The position numbers and the translations under genes are program-made. The notes under the pieces were generated by a model that had not been told where the DNA came from, ran no database searches, and worked only from the letters and a program-made list of their open reading frames with translations. From contig JACPPO010000025.1 of NCBI GenBank assembly GCA_016190945.1, positions 1 through 50,316 of the forward strand: a stretch of DNA of 50,316 nucleotides, written 5' to 3'. Below are positions 16,587-26,620 of the stretch, one piece after another; position 1 is the first letter of the stretch, and every line of letters begins with the position of its first letter. This stretch comes from Acidobacteriota bacterium. Its GTDB lineage: Bacteria > Acidobacteriota > Vicinamibacteria > Vicinamibacterales > UBA2999.

Positions 16587-19535
16587 TCAGAAGGTAATCC
16601 GAAATCCCACCTGTCCGACGCGCTGTTCGGGCTGTTGGAAGTCGCCGGCGTATGCCGTTGGCTGCATGAAGGAGCTGAGCGGCGCGCCCGTCGACGACAC
16701 ACGCTGTGTCGTCAGCGGCAAAGACGGGTTCTTTGCGTTGAAGAGGTTGAAGACCTCCGCGATCGCCTCCACCCGGGCCGAGCGCCATAGCGGGAAGGAC
16801 CGGCTCGTGCGGAGGTTCAACTGTGAAAACGAAGCGCGGCGGCTGCAGTTCACCGTCTCGCAGGCGCCAGCTTCTTCAAACGTAGCGGCGCCGCTCTCGT
16901 TGAGACCGGTAAACCGGTACGCCGCCCGCGTCATGTCATTCAGGTTGCCGTCGGCGTTCAGATCGCGGCCTTCGAAGGAATGTACCGGAAGCGCCGAGCG
17001 ATAGAAGAAGATCGGCGAAATCCGAAGGCCCCACGGCGCCTCCACGATGGCACTGAGGGTGACGCGGTGACGCGCATCGGTGCGCGTGGAGGGCCCATCC
17101 TGGACGGGCGCAAAGGGGGCGGTCACATCCTGCACCAGGTTCTGCACGATCTCGTCGTACGCCGTGCCGACGTCACTTGTGGCCTTTGAGAGCGTGTACG
17201 ACGTGTTCAGATCGAGCCCGCCCGACAGCCGCCGCCGCACGCCGGCGATGAGCGCGTCGTACCGGCTCCTTCCCTTGCTGAGAGCCGTGCGGAAGCCGAT
17301 CGAGTTGGGTTGGATCGGCAGGTCCCCCAGGTAGCGCCGCCCGCCCACTAATGCGTTCGGCCGGAAACGCAGGTTCAAATCGCGCCCGTCGACGCGGACG
17401 TAGTCGATTGTCAGGGCCGTCGCGGGATCCAGCTCCCGCGCCCAGCCGAAATTGGTCTGGTAGGTATATGGCTGCTCCAGGCGCGGCGAGACAACCTCGC
17501 CGGCGAGCGCGGGAATATTGGGATCGACCAGGTTTTGCGACGCGATGGTCGAGAGCGGATCCGACGCGCGAAAGAATGTGCCGTCCGGCCGGCGAATCCC
17601 CTCCGGCGCGTTCGCCACGAAAACCGGTCCGCCGCCGCCGCCGGCGTCGATGGCCGCGGTCAGGACGTTGGCGTTGGTATAGCCGAAATCCGTATGGATG
17701 CCCCATCCGCCGCGGACGACGTCACGGCCGGTGCCGTGCAGGTCGTAAACGAAACCGAGGCGGGGCTGGAGGTTGTCCTTGTCGCCCCGCAAATCCCGCC
17801 CGAAGTCCTCTAGCACCGTTCCGTTGAAGCGGCCCGCGCGGCCTGCGGCCTGCAGAACCTGGAAGTTTGGATTGCGGTCCTGATTGAAGGGGATGCCGTC
17901 GACGTAATCCCACCGCGCGCCGAGGTTGAGCGTCAAGCGGCTGCTGACGCGCCAGTCGTCCTGAAGGAACAGCGAGTACGAGTCGACCGGAATGTTCAGC
18001 TCGGTGTTGCCGCCAATGACCAGGATCGATACCACGGGGCCGTTGACGTCGTTGGCCCCCATGAAGAAGATGCCGCTGGTGCCCTGGCCGACCGACACGA
18101 ACAAATGCGGTTCATGGATCCAGTTGACGCCGACTTTCAGCCCGTGACCCAGGCCGCCAAAGCCCGTCTTCGTCCAGGAGAAGTCGTCTCGGAACTGCCA
18201 CTTTGTCTGTTCCGTCCCCTGCGGCGCGACCGGACTCGTTCCAGCGGTGACGCTGTTGGGAAACCTCAGGTGCGGGCCCGTGTCCGTCGCCGGAATCTTA
18301 TTGACGAAGTCGGAATACTGGAAGACGAGCTCGTTCAGCGTCGATCCCCCGGCGACCCAGTTGTGGTTCGCGTTGACGGAGTTATACGTGTTGCCGGTGG
18401 TCGCCCATGACGAGGGCGCCGCGCGCAGACCCGCCCCCGCCGGCTGCGAATTGGCATCGCCGGCGTACCGCAACGCGAGATAGTGTGCCGTCGACGGGCT
18501 GGTCGTGACCTTGGCGGTGAACAGGTGCTCCCGGAACGGGATGTCGTAGATGCCGTCTTCGGCGGGAAAGAGGCCGAGCGTATTCACGACCTGCCTCGTG
18601 TCCTGTTTCGTGCGCTCGTAGGCGGCGAAGAAATGCGCCTTGTTCTCCACGATCGGGCCGCCGACACTGCCACCGAACTGGTACCGCCGATAGTCCAGCT
18701 TCTCGAGGTTGTTGATGTTTTCGCTGAACGTCCGCGCGTTCAGCGCCGCATCCCGCAGCAGTGTGAACCAGCTTCCACGGACCTGGTTGGTGCCGCTCTT
18801 GGTGACGACATTCAGGACTGCGCCGCCGCGGCCGTACTCGGCGTCGAATCGCTGCGTGAGGACGTTAAATTCCTGGATCGCTTCGAGCGGGAAGAGTTGC
18901 AGCAGGCCCCCGACGGTGTCGTCGTTGTTGTCGCCGCCATCGACGAGGTAGTTGACGTTGCGTCCGTTGCCGCCGCCGATCTGCGGACTGTACTGCGTGC
19001 TTTTCGTCAGGTCGGAATGGAATCCCAGACCGACGCCAGGCACCGTCGCCGCCAGGTTGGCAAACTGCCGTCCGTTGAGGGGAAGGCTTTCGATGCGGGC
19101 CGTATCCACGATCTGGCCAACCGCGGACGAGGTCACCGGCACCAGGGTGGCTTCAGCCGTGACCGTGATCGTCTCGGCTAGCGCCGCCACCCGCAGAACG
19201 ATCTCGAGGTCCGTCGTTCGCCCGATGTTGACGACTTGGCCGCCGCGCGCGAATCGCGCGAGTCCCTGGCGCTCCGCCGCGACGTCGTACCTCCCGACGG
19301 GAAGCGCGGGCAGCCGGTAGAGACCGCTCTCGTCGCTGGTGACCTCGCGGGTGAAACCCGTGTCGGCGCTTGTCGCGGTCACGATGGCACCGGCAATGCC
19401 CGCACCCTGATCGTCGACCACGCGGCCGGCGACGCTGCCGGTTGTTTGTTGTGCCAGGGCCGGAACAGGCAGGCTGAGCGCCCACGCGAGGAGAATCCTC
19501 GTGACCTTCGTCATCAGTCTCCTCTGGAGTTTCAT
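16587..19535 (-). CDS. TonB-dependent receptor with carboxypeptidase regulatory-like (Cna-B/Oar) N-terminus
   Basis: TGSVAGRVVDDQGAGIAGAIVTATSADTGFTREVTSDESGLYRLPALPVGRYDV...LPLNGRQFANLAATVPGV...FDAEYGRGGAVLNVVTKSGTNQVRGS. Confidence 0.93.
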   Translation of the reverse strand: MKLQRRLMTKVTRILLAWALSLPVPALAQQTTGSVAGRVVDDQGAGIAGAIVTATSADTGFTREVTSDESGLYRLPALPVGRYDVAAERQGLARFARGGQVVNIGRTTDLEIVLRVAALAETITVTAEATLVPVTSSAVGQIVDTARIESLPLNGRQFANLAATVPGVGLGFHSDLTKSTQYSPQIGGGNGRNVNYLVDGGDNNDDTVGGLLQLFPLEAIQEFNVLTQRFDAEYGRGGAVLNVVTKSGTNQVRGSWFTLLRDAALNARTFSENINNLEKLDYRRYQFGGSVGGPIVENKAHFFAAYERTKQDTRQVVNTLGLFPAEDGIYDIPFREHLFTAKVTTSPSTAHYLALRYAGDANSQPAGAGLRAAPSSWATTGNTYNSVNANHNWVAGGSTLNELVFQYSDFVNKIPATDTGPHLRFPNSVTAGTSPVAPQGTEQTKWQFRDDFSWTKTGFGGLGHGLKVGVNWIHEPHLFVSVGQGTSGIFFMGANDVNGPVVSILVIGGNTELNIPVDSYSLFLQDDWRVSSRLTLNLGARWDYVDGIPFNQDRNPNFQVLQAAGRAGRFNGTVLEDFGRDLRGDKDNLQPRLGFVYDLHGTGRDVVRGGWGIHTDFGYTNANVLTAAIDAGGGGGPVFVANAPEGIRRPDGTFFRASDPLSTIASQNLVDPNIPALAGEVVSPRLEQPYTYQTNFGWARELDPATALTIDYVRVDGRDLNLRFRPNALVGGRRYLGDLPIQPNSIGFRTALSKGRSRYDALIAGVRRRLSGGLDLNTSYTLSKATSDVGTAYDEIVQNLVQDVTAPFAPVQDGPSTRTDARHRVTLSAIVEAPWGLRISPIFFYRSALPVHSFEGRDLNADGNLNDMTRAAYRFTGLNESGAATFEEAGACETVNCSRRASFSQLNLRTSRSFPLWRSARVEAIAEVFNLFNAKNPSLPLTTQRVSSTGAPLSSFMQPTAYAGDFQQPEQRVGQVGFRITF

Positions 19536-19615
19536 AATTGAAAGTAGCGTACGGCTTTACGCCGCGCCGCCCTGCGGCTATGAAACCATGTCAGTGTAGC
19601 AGGTAAGATGCCCCC

Positions 19616-19867
19616 GTGGGCTCCTTGGGATTTGGGTTTTGGGATCTGGGAGTTGCCGTGTATGTCGCAGGAGTCGCGTGGGGTCTCATCATGATCGATG
19701 CGCGGCCCGCCGCACGACTCGGCCTGGCGCTGCTGTGGCCGCTCGGCCCGCTCGCCTTTGTTCTCACGATCACGATCCTGCTGGTCGCTTCGCTCGTCGC
19801 GTACCCGGCCGTCGGGGCGGGAGTCCTGATCGCGGCCGGCGTGGCGTGGTGGGCGTTTGGGACCTAG
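19616..19867 (+). CDS. Small membrane protein
   Basis: VAVYVAGVAWGLIMIDARPAARLGLALLWPLGPLAFVLTITILLVASLVAYP; hydrophobic. N-terminal residues LGFGFWDLG are encoded by the GGGATTTGGG repeat, so the true start may be downstream. Confidence 0.55.
   Translation: MGSLGFGFWDLGVAVYVAGVAWGLIMIDARPAARLGLALLWPLGPLAFVLTITILLVASLVAYPAVGAGVLIAAGVAWWAFGT
19624..19652. repeat. (TTGGGATT)-type low-complexity repeat
   Basis: cttgggatttgggttttgggatctgggag. Confidence 0.6.
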
Positions 19868-22041
19868 TCGTTATGTGACTCGGAATAGTGCTTCAGCAGG
19901 AAATCCTGGGCGTTGAAACCGTCGGATGCGGCCTCGGGCCGTGCATAGCGGCCGGTCGAATCCAGCACCATCGCGCGATCCGTGTCGCGCAGGTACGAGG
20001 CGAGCACGACGTCGCGCAACTGCTCGACGATGTCCGGATCGCGGATCGGCATCAGCGTTTCCACGCGGCGATCGAGATTGCGCTCCATCAGGTCGGCGCT
20101 CCCGATGTACATCTCCTCGTGCCCGCCGTTCTTGAACCAGTAGATCCGCGTGTGTTCGAGGAAGCGTCCGACAATCGACCGGACGCGGATGTTGTCGCTC
20201 ACGCCGGGGACGGCCGGCCGCAGGCTGCAGATGCCGCGCACCAGCAGGTCGAGCGACACGCCCGCCTGCGAGGCCTTGTAGAGAATGCGGATCATCTGGT
20301 CGTCGGTGATCGAGTTGACCTTGATGATGATGCGCGCCTCGCGCCCGGCTCGCGCGTGCTCGGTCTCCCGCGCGATGAGCTCCGAGAGGCGCGTGCGGAG
20401 CTGGACCGGCGCGACCAGGAGGCTCCGAAACTCCTTCTGGTTCGAGTAGCCCGTCAGGTAATTGAAGATCTCCGAGACGTCGGCCACGATGTCGCGGTCC
20501 GCGGTGAAGAGCCCGAAATCGGTGTACACCTTCGCGGTTTCCGGGTTGTAGTTGCCCGTACCGGTGTGCACGTACATCTGAATGCCGTCGGGCTCCTGCC
20601 GCACCACGAGACAGAGCTTGGCGTGCGTCTTGATGTCGGGGAATCCATACACGACATGGATCCCGTGGGATTCCAGCTGCCTGGCCCAGATGATGTTGTT
20701 GCGCTCATCGAAGCGCGCCTTCAGCTCGACGAGCACCGCGACCTGCTTGCCCGCTTCCGCCGCTTCAATCAACAGATCAATGAGCGGCGAGTTCGGGCCG
20801 ATCCGGTACAGCGTCATCTTGAGGGCGACGACGTGCGGGTCCTTGACCGCGGCGCGCAGGAACCCCTCGACCGACGCGAATGACTGGTATGGATGGTGGA
20901 CGAGCTGATCCTGATACCGAAGCTGGTCGAAGATGACCTCCGGTTCCTCGTCGGCCCCCCAGAGGAAGGGCGGCGAGAACGGCGGGTCCTTCAACTCCGG
21001 CCGATGGATCTTCGTCAGCTGCATCCAGTCGCCGAAGCCGAGGCGGTCGGAGGTTCGCACGACGACGTCGTCGTCGATCCCGAAGTTCTCGACGAGGATG
21101 TTCAGCACCCGGGCAGGCATGTCGGAATCGACCTGGACCAGCGCGATGGCGCCATGCCGGAGCTGCTTCAGGCTGGTCTCAACGGTCTCGAGGAGGTCGT
21201 CGGCCTCGGCCTGCTCGATCTCAAGATCCGCGTCGCGGATGATCCGGAAGAGGTGAATGCCCTTGACCTGCGTCCCGGGGAACAGCTCGTGGATGTTCGC
21301 CCTGATGACGTCTTCCAGAAACACAAAGGTCAGTCCCTTTGACGGGCTGAGCGACTCAGGAACGGGGATGAACCGCGGGAGCACGTCGGGCACCTTGACG
21401 CGCGCGAACTTGGTGCGGCCGCCGTGCCGGACGACCACCGCGAAGTTCTTGCTCAGGTTGGAGATGAGCGGGAACGGATGGCCGGGGTCGAAGGCCAGCG
21501 GCGTCAGGACCGGACAGATTCCGCGCGAAAAGTAGCTGTTGAGGTATTCGCGCACCTGCGGCGTCCAGCCGTCCGGGTCGAGCAGCGTGATGTGCTCGGC
21601 GCCAAGAAGCGGCCGCAGCCGGTCCCAGCAGGCCGCCAGCTCCTGGAGCATTCGCAGCGCGTGGCTCCGCATCGCCTCGAGCTGCTGCTGCGTGTTGTAC
21701 CCGTCGGGCGCAACGTCCTCGATCCCTTCGCGCAGGTTCTTCTGGGTGGTCGCAATGCGAATCATGAAGAACTCGTCGAGGTTCGCGGCCGCGATCGCCA
21801 GGAACTTGACGCGTTCGAGCAGCGGGTGCGAGGCGTCGAGCGCCTGATCGAGCACACGCTGGTTGAACTCGAGCCAGCTCAGCTCGCGATTGATGTAGAG
21901 CGCCGGGTTCTTGAGATCCCCCGGATCGAGGTCCGCCGGGGCCACGATCCGAAGCACAGGCCTCGGCGCGGCCTGGTGCGCGGCTTTCCGTTGTGAGTGG
22001 CGCCGGCGTTCGGCAACGGCGGCATCGCGGGGGGAATCCAT
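19864..22041 (-). CDS. ppk1: Polyphosphate kinase 1
   Basis: NPALYINRELSWLEFNQRVLDQALD...LLERVKFLAIAAANLDEFFMIR...VHTGTGNYNPETAKVYTDFGLFT; start uncertain (track start 22182). Confidence 0.95.
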   Translation of the reverse strand: MDSPRDAAVAERRRHSQRKAAHQAAPRPVLRIVAPADLDPGDLKNPALYINRELSWLEFNQRVLDQALDASHPLLERVKFLAIAAANLDEFFMIRIATTQKNLREGIEDVAPDGYNTQQQLEAMRSHALRMLQELAACWDRLRPLLGAEHITLLDPDGWTPQVREYLNSYFSRGICPVLTPLAFDPGHPFPLISNLSKNFAVVVRHGGRTKFARVKVPDVLPRFIPVPESLSPSKGLTFVFLEDVIRANIHELFPGTQVKGIHLFRIIRDADLEIEQAEADDLLETVETSLKQLRHGAIALVQVDSDMPARVLNILVENFGIDDDVVVRTSDRLGFGDWMQLTKIHRPELKDPPFSPPFLWGADEEPEVIFDQLRYQDQLVHHPYQSFASVEGFLRAAVKDPHVVALKMTLYRIGPNSPLIDLLIEAAEAGKQVAVLVELKARFDERNNIIWARQLESHGIHVVYGFPDIKTHAKLCLVVRQEPDGIQMYVHTGTGNYNPETAKVYTDFGLFTADRDIVADVSEIFNYLTGYSNQKEFRSLLVAPVQLRTRLSELIARETEHARAGREARIIIKVNSITDDQMIRILYKASQAGVSLDLLVRGICSLRPAVPGVSDNIRVRSIVGRFLEHTRIYWFKNGGHEEMYIGSADLMERNLDRRVETLMPIRDPDIVEQLRDVVLASYLRDTDRAMVLDSTGRYARPEAASDGFNAQDFLLKHYSESHND

Positions 22042-22382
22042 AAGAGTTCGCCGGTCGAGGCCGGCCATCATAGCAGAGGCGTGTAACGGCTGGGCTAGCT
22101 CAAGCTGTCCTGACGAGCCAGTCTGAGCCATTCGCGCATCCCATCTGAAGCCCGCAGAAAGGATGCCGTACCATTCTTCCACGATTCATACTTTTCCGGG
22201 CCGCCGTCTCAAGCCGGGTCGGGTGTCCGCGCCACGGTCGAGCCGCCGGAGCCGTTTGAGGCCACCCCGAGGCGTTCGGGAACCGAGAGCGATGGCAGCC
22301 GATCCGGGCAGCCCAATACCCTTAGAAGGCTCTTGCGTTGTGGCTCCGGTTGTTCTGTGATCTGGAAACGCGGAGAACCCCT

Positions 22383-25124
22383 ATGAAGAAGCTGCTCGCC
22401 GTCGCCCTGGTCTCGACCGCCGCCGCCTTATCGCTTTCGGCCCAGCCGCAGACGGAGAGCGCGGCCCAGGGTCCGACGTTTCGAACCGGCGTCGACCTGA
22501 TTGCCGTTGACGTGGCCGTGGTCGACGGCAAGGGCAAGCCGGTCGAAGATCTCCTGCCCCCCGACTTTGTCGTGGAGATCGACGGCGAACAGCGCCGGGT
22601 CGTCTCTGCTGAGCACGTGAAGATTGACGTGGCGGCCGCGCGCAGGGAGGCGGCGGCGGATCCGTTCCAGACGCTGTACACGACCAACCTGAAACCGTCG
22701 AATGGACGCCTGATTGTCATCGCCATCGACCAGCTGGGCGTTCGGTTTGGAGCGGCGCGGTCGATCTTGGCCTCGGCCGCCAAGTTTCTCGATCTACTCA
22801 CTCCGGCCGACCGTGTGGCGTTTGTCGCCTATCCGGAGCCGGGCGTCTCGATCGGCTTTACGTCGGACCATACCCGACTGAAACTTGGGATGGAGCGGGT
22901 CGTCGGCAAACAGCAGGCGTTTTCAGGCAAGTTCAACGTCGGGCTATACGAGGCGATCGCAATCTCGGAGAAGGCGGACGGCCGGGTCTTTTCGCAGGTG
23001 GCCTCGCGCGTGTGCCCGCGCATGACTGGAATGGCGCTCGAGCAGTGCGAGCGCGAGGTGTTGGCCGAGGCCGACACGATGGTGCGGAGCGTCCGTCAGG
23101 ACACGACGGACTCGCTTCGGGGCCTTTACGACCTGCTGATAGCACTGTCAACGATCGAAGGCCCGAAGTCGCTCATCCTGCTGTCGGAAGGCCTCGTACT
23201 GGATAGCCCCAGCGATCTGGAAGGCGTCATCCGGGCCGCGGCGTTCGCGCGGGTCGCGATCAACGTGCTGCTGATGGACGTGCCCCGGGACGACATTGCG
23301 GTTGGCGTCTTGCGGCCGACCATCACCGAAGACCGTGACATGCAGGTGCGGGGCCTTGGCGATCTCGCGGGCGGCTCCCGCGGCTCGCTGTACTACATCG
23401 TCGGCACCGGCGAAACCGTTTTCGAGCGGCTCGCCGGGGAAATGCTCGCGTACTACCTGCTCGGCGTGGAGCAGGCGGCGAGCGATCGCGACGACCGGTC
23501 TCATCGGGTCGACGTCGAGGTCCGGCGGCGCAACGTCACCGTCAGGTCGCGCAGGGCGTTTGTGCTGTCGTCCCCGACGACGACCCGGCTCAATGCCGAG
23601 GAGACACTGCTCGATGCCTTGAAGTCGCCGTTCGGCGTCGCGGAAGTGCCGCTGAGGGTCACCACGTTTACGCAGAAGGACGCGGCGAGCGACAAGGCCC
23701 GCATCGTCGTCGCGGCCGAGGTCGGTCAGCCGGGCGGCGGGCCGGAGGAGTTCACCGTTGGGTACGTGCTCCTCGACAGCGAGGGCGCCGTGGTCGCCGG
23801 CTCCGTTGACAAGCGCGTGCTGTCGGTCCCGAACGGATCGGCCAACGCCCCGCGCGATTACCTCGGCGAGATTGTGGTGGAACCCGGGAACTATTCACTG
23901 CGCTTCGGGGTCGTCGACTCGTCCGGGCGCCGCGGCGGCGTGATCCGCGAAGTCAACGCCTGGAAGCTCGGGGGCGAGGAGTTTGCGCTGGGCGACCTGC
24001 TCGTCGGCGACGCCGGTACGGACGCCTCACCTCGTATACGGCCCGGCGTCGAGCCTCGCGTCCGAGGCAATCTCGGTGCATTCTTCGAGCTGTACGCCAC
24101 ATCTTCCGGCGCGTTCGACACCTCGAAGGTCAGTCTTGAGATCGCCGACGACCAGGATGCTCCCGCGCTGCTCGCTGGCCCGGCGGAGATGATCGCCGGC
24201 GCCCAGCCGACGCAGCGGATCGTTCGGGGCGTGTTATCGGTGGCGCTGTTGCCCGCGGGCCGCTACGTGGCGCGCGCGCGGATACTGCGGGCCGGAAACG
24301 TCGCGGGCGTGCTGGTGCGCCCCTTCATTCTTGATGCCCCAGCGGCGACCGCCGCGGCCGCAGCGTCTCCCTTCATCCGGGGAGCGGTCGCCAAGTTCGA
24401 TCCACGAGCTGCGATGACATCCCAGGTGGTCGGGAGTCTCCTTGACTCGGTTGAGAAGCGATTTCCGGCTGTGAAGGGCCCGCTCGTGGAAGCGAGAGCG
24501 GGACGATACGGGATTGCCGCCATCGAGGCGCTGACCGCCGGGGAGCAGGCGGCGGCGGCGTTCTTCAAGGGCCTCGACTGGTACTCCAAGGGGCAGCTCG
24601 GTCGGGCGGCGATGCAGCTCGAAGTGGCCGCGGGGCCGCGCCGCGATTTTTTTGCCGCCGCGTTCTATTTGGGTGCGACGTTCGCCGCCGCGGGCCGCGA
24701 CCGGGACGCGGCCGGCGTCTGGCAGATGGCGATTGGCAACGAACCAAGGCCCCAGCTGGCGTACACGCTCCTGGCGGATGCGAGGCTGCGCGACGGCCAG
24801 CCCACAGCGGTCGTCGACGTACTGGAGCCCGCGTACGAACGCACGCCGGGCGATGACGAGATCGCCCAGCGCCTCATGGCGGCGTACCTCATGATGGGGC
24901 GGTATGAGGAGGCGCTGCCGGTCCTCGACGGCTACTTGTCCCGCCAGCCAGCCGATGAGGCTGCGCTGTTTGCCGCCGTCTTCGCGCAGTACCAGGTCGC
25001 AACGCGCGAGCGCCTCGCGCTGTCGACCGCGGATCGGACCAAGCTCGCCCGATATGTCAGAGCGTACAACGGGCCCTACAAGGCGCTGCTCACGAAGTAT
25101 CTCGAGAGTATGCGTGGCAGGTGA
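22383..25124 (+). CDS. VWFA-related protein with C-terminal TPR-like region
   Basis: QGPTFRTGVDLIAVDVAVVDGKGKPVEDLLPPDFVVEIDGEQRRVVSAEHV; C-terminal YTLLADARLRDGQPTAVVDVLEPAYERTPGDDEIAQRLMAAYLMMGRYEEALPVLDGYLSRQPAD. Confidence 0.88.
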   Translation: MKKLLAVALVSTAAALSLSAQPQTESAAQGPTFRTGVDLIAVDVAVVDGKGKPVEDLLPPDFVVEIDGEQRRVVSAEHVKIDVAAARREAAADPFQTLYTTNLKPSNGRLIVIAIDQLGVRFGAARSILASAAKFLDLLTPADRVAFVAYPEPGVSIGFTSDHTRLKLGMERVVGKQQAFSGKFNVGLYEAIAISEKADGRVFSQVASRVCPRMTGMALEQCEREVLAEADTMVRSVRQDTTDSLRGLYDLLIALSTIEGPKSLILLSEGLVLDSPSDLEGVIRAAAFARVAINVLLMDVPRDDIAVGVLRPTITEDRDMQVRGLGDLAGGSRGSLYYIVGTGETVFERLAGEMLAYYLLGVEQAASDRDDRSHRVDVEVRRRNVTVRSRRAFVLSSPTTTRLNAEETLLDALKSPFGVAEVPLRVTTFTQKDAASDKARIVVAAEVGQPGGGPEEFTVGYVLLDSEGAVVAGSVDKRVLSVPNGSANAPRDYLGEIVVEPGNYSLRFGVVDSSGRRGGVIREVNAWKLGGEEFALGDLLVGDAGTDASPRIRPGVEPRVRGNLGAFFELYATSSGAFDTSKVSLEIADDQDAPALLAGPAEMIAGAQPTQRIVRGVLSVALLPAGRYVARARILRAGNVAGVLVRPFILDAPAATAAAAASPFIRGAVAKFDPRAAMTSQVVGSLLDSVEKRFPAVKGPLVEARAGRYGIAAIEALTAGEQAAAAFFKGLDWYSKGQLGRAAMQLEVAAGPRRDFFAAAFYLGATFAAAGRDRDAAGVWQMAIGNEPRPQLAYTLLADARLRDGQPTAVVDVLEPAYERTPGDDEIAQRLMAAYLMMGRYEEALPVLDGYLSRQPADEAALFAAVFAQYQVATRERLALSTADRTKLARYVRAYNGPYKALLTKYLESMRGR

Positions 25125-25423
25125 CCTGCCTCCACGGATGTAATTACCCGTGGTCGTGTCCGGTTCCCTTCGAGGTGCTGGCGGATCTCGTGTCGCGACT
25201 GAGCGATCTCGTGCACGCGGAGCACACCGATGTGCTGACGACGCTCGGAGGCGCGCGGGTGTACATACAACCTCTGGGCATGGATGACGCTGCGATGGGG
25301 CTCGACCTGCGGCAGGTGCACTCGGATCCGGACATCCGGCATCCGGAGCGTGAGGCCATGATGCAATTCGCGGCGCGCCACTCGGAGCTCGTGAACCCCC
25401 GCGCGCCCACGAAGTCGGGCTAG
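25121..25423 (+). CDS. Hypothetical small protein overlapping the upstream stop
   Basis: GTG start at 25121 overlapping TGA of the VWFA/TPR gene; 100 aa, no family recognised. Confidence 0.4.
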   Translation: MTCLHGCNYPWSCPVPFEVLADLVSRLSDLVHAEHTDVLTTLGGARVYIQPLGMDDAAMGLDLRQVHSDPDIRHPEREAMMQFAARHSELVNPRAPTKSG

Positions 25424-26550
25424 CGGCGGTCGAGCTGGTCGATCGTGGCGGTCGACGGGTCGCGCTGCTTCTGGAGACGCGCAGCCACTTCCTCGCCGCG
25501 CCTCATCACACGCAGCACGTTCGACCCGAGCGCCTTTCGCACGTCGGCCTCTGGCCAGCCGCGCCGGAGCAGTTCCGCGGTGAGGGCGGGGTACTTCGAG
25601 ACATCCTCGAGCCCGACTGGGACGGTTGAAATGCCGTCGAAGTCGCCGCCGATGCCGACATGGTCAGGTCCGGCGACCTTGCGGACGTGATCCATGTGGT
25701 TGGCGGCGTCGGCAAGCGTCGCCTTCCCGTCGCGGGTCAGGAAGCCAGGGACGAATGTCACCATGACGATGCCTCCGTTTCTTGGAAGAAGACGAAGAAC
25801 CTCGTCTGGCACGTTGCGGCCGTGGTCGTTCAGCGCGCGGGCATCGGAATGCGAAAAGATGACCGGCGCCTCCGACACCCGCATCACATCCTGCATCGTC
25901 TCCGGCGAAGTGTGACTGAGATCAACCATCATGCCGAGGCGGTTCATCTCGCGCACGACCTCTTCGCCAAAGCTCGACAGACCGCCCAGCTTCGGCATGT
26001 CCGTTCCCGAATCCGCCCACGGCACGTTGGTGCTGTGGGTGAGCGTCAGGTAGCGCGCGCCGGCGGCGTGAAACATTCGAAGCGCCGCCAGCGAGTTGTC
26101 GATGGAATGTCCGCCTTCCATCCCGATGAGCGACGCGATCCTGCCCGCCTTGAAGACGCGCTCAACATCTGCCGCCGTCGTCGCGAGCCCGAATGTGTTC
26201 GGATACTTCCGTACCATCCGATGGACGATGTCGATTTGTTCGAGCGTGGCGCGAATCGCGGCTGCGCCCTGGAGCGTCGCCGGGACGTAGACAGACCAGA
26301 ACTGGCCGCCGACCCCGCCTTCGCGCAGTCGGGGAATGTCGGTATGGATCTTCGGCTGCGGCATCCCGATGTCGAGTTTACCGAGGTCGCGCGCGGCGTT
26401 GTTCTCGCGCAGCGCCCACGGATAATCGTTGTGCCCGTCGATGAGCGGAACTTCCCGGTGGAGCGCTCGCGCCCGGGCGAGCAGGTCGCCGCCCTGGGCC
26501 GATACACTGGCGGCGCCTGCCAGCATCAAGAGCATCGCCACGCGTTTCAT
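25420..26550 (-). CDS. Membrane dipeptidase (renal dipeptidase, peptidase M19)
   Basis: VPLIDGHNDYPWALREN...SLIGMEGGHSIDNSLAALRMFHAAGARYLTLTHSTNVPWADS...VDLSHTSPETM...VIFSHSDARAL. Confidence 0.93.
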   Translation of the reverse strand: MKRVAMLLMLAGAASVSAQGGDLLARARALHREVPLIDGHNDYPWALRENNAARDLGKLDIGMPQPKIHTDIPRLREGGVGGQFWSVYVPATLQGAAAIRATLEQIDIVHRMVRKYPNTFGLATTAADVERVFKAGRIASLIGMEGGHSIDNSLAALRMFHAAGARYLTLTHSTNVPWADSGTDMPKLGGLSSFGEEVVREMNRLGMMVDLSHTSPETMQDVMRVSEAPVIFSHSDARALNDHGRNVPDEVLRLLPRNGGIVMVTFVPGFLTRDGKATLADAANHMDHVRKVAGPDHVGIGGDFDGISTVPVGLEDVSKYPALTAELLRRGWPEADVRKALGSNVLRVMRRGEEVAARLQKQRDPSTATIDQLDRR

Positions 26551-26620
26551 GTGACCGATCTTAGCGTCCTTTGCGCCGCGCGGATCTTGCGGTAACGTTG
26601 TCGGCAGGAGGCTCCTCTTC

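Noticed and set aside
19888-20883. 331-aa plus-strand ORF
   Set aside because: Antisense to ppk1; no domain, biased composition.
22383-25124. Considered as part of a secretion or gas-vesicle-like VWA system
   Set aside because: VWFA-related domains of this type are very common in Acidobacteriota and neighbours give no system context.
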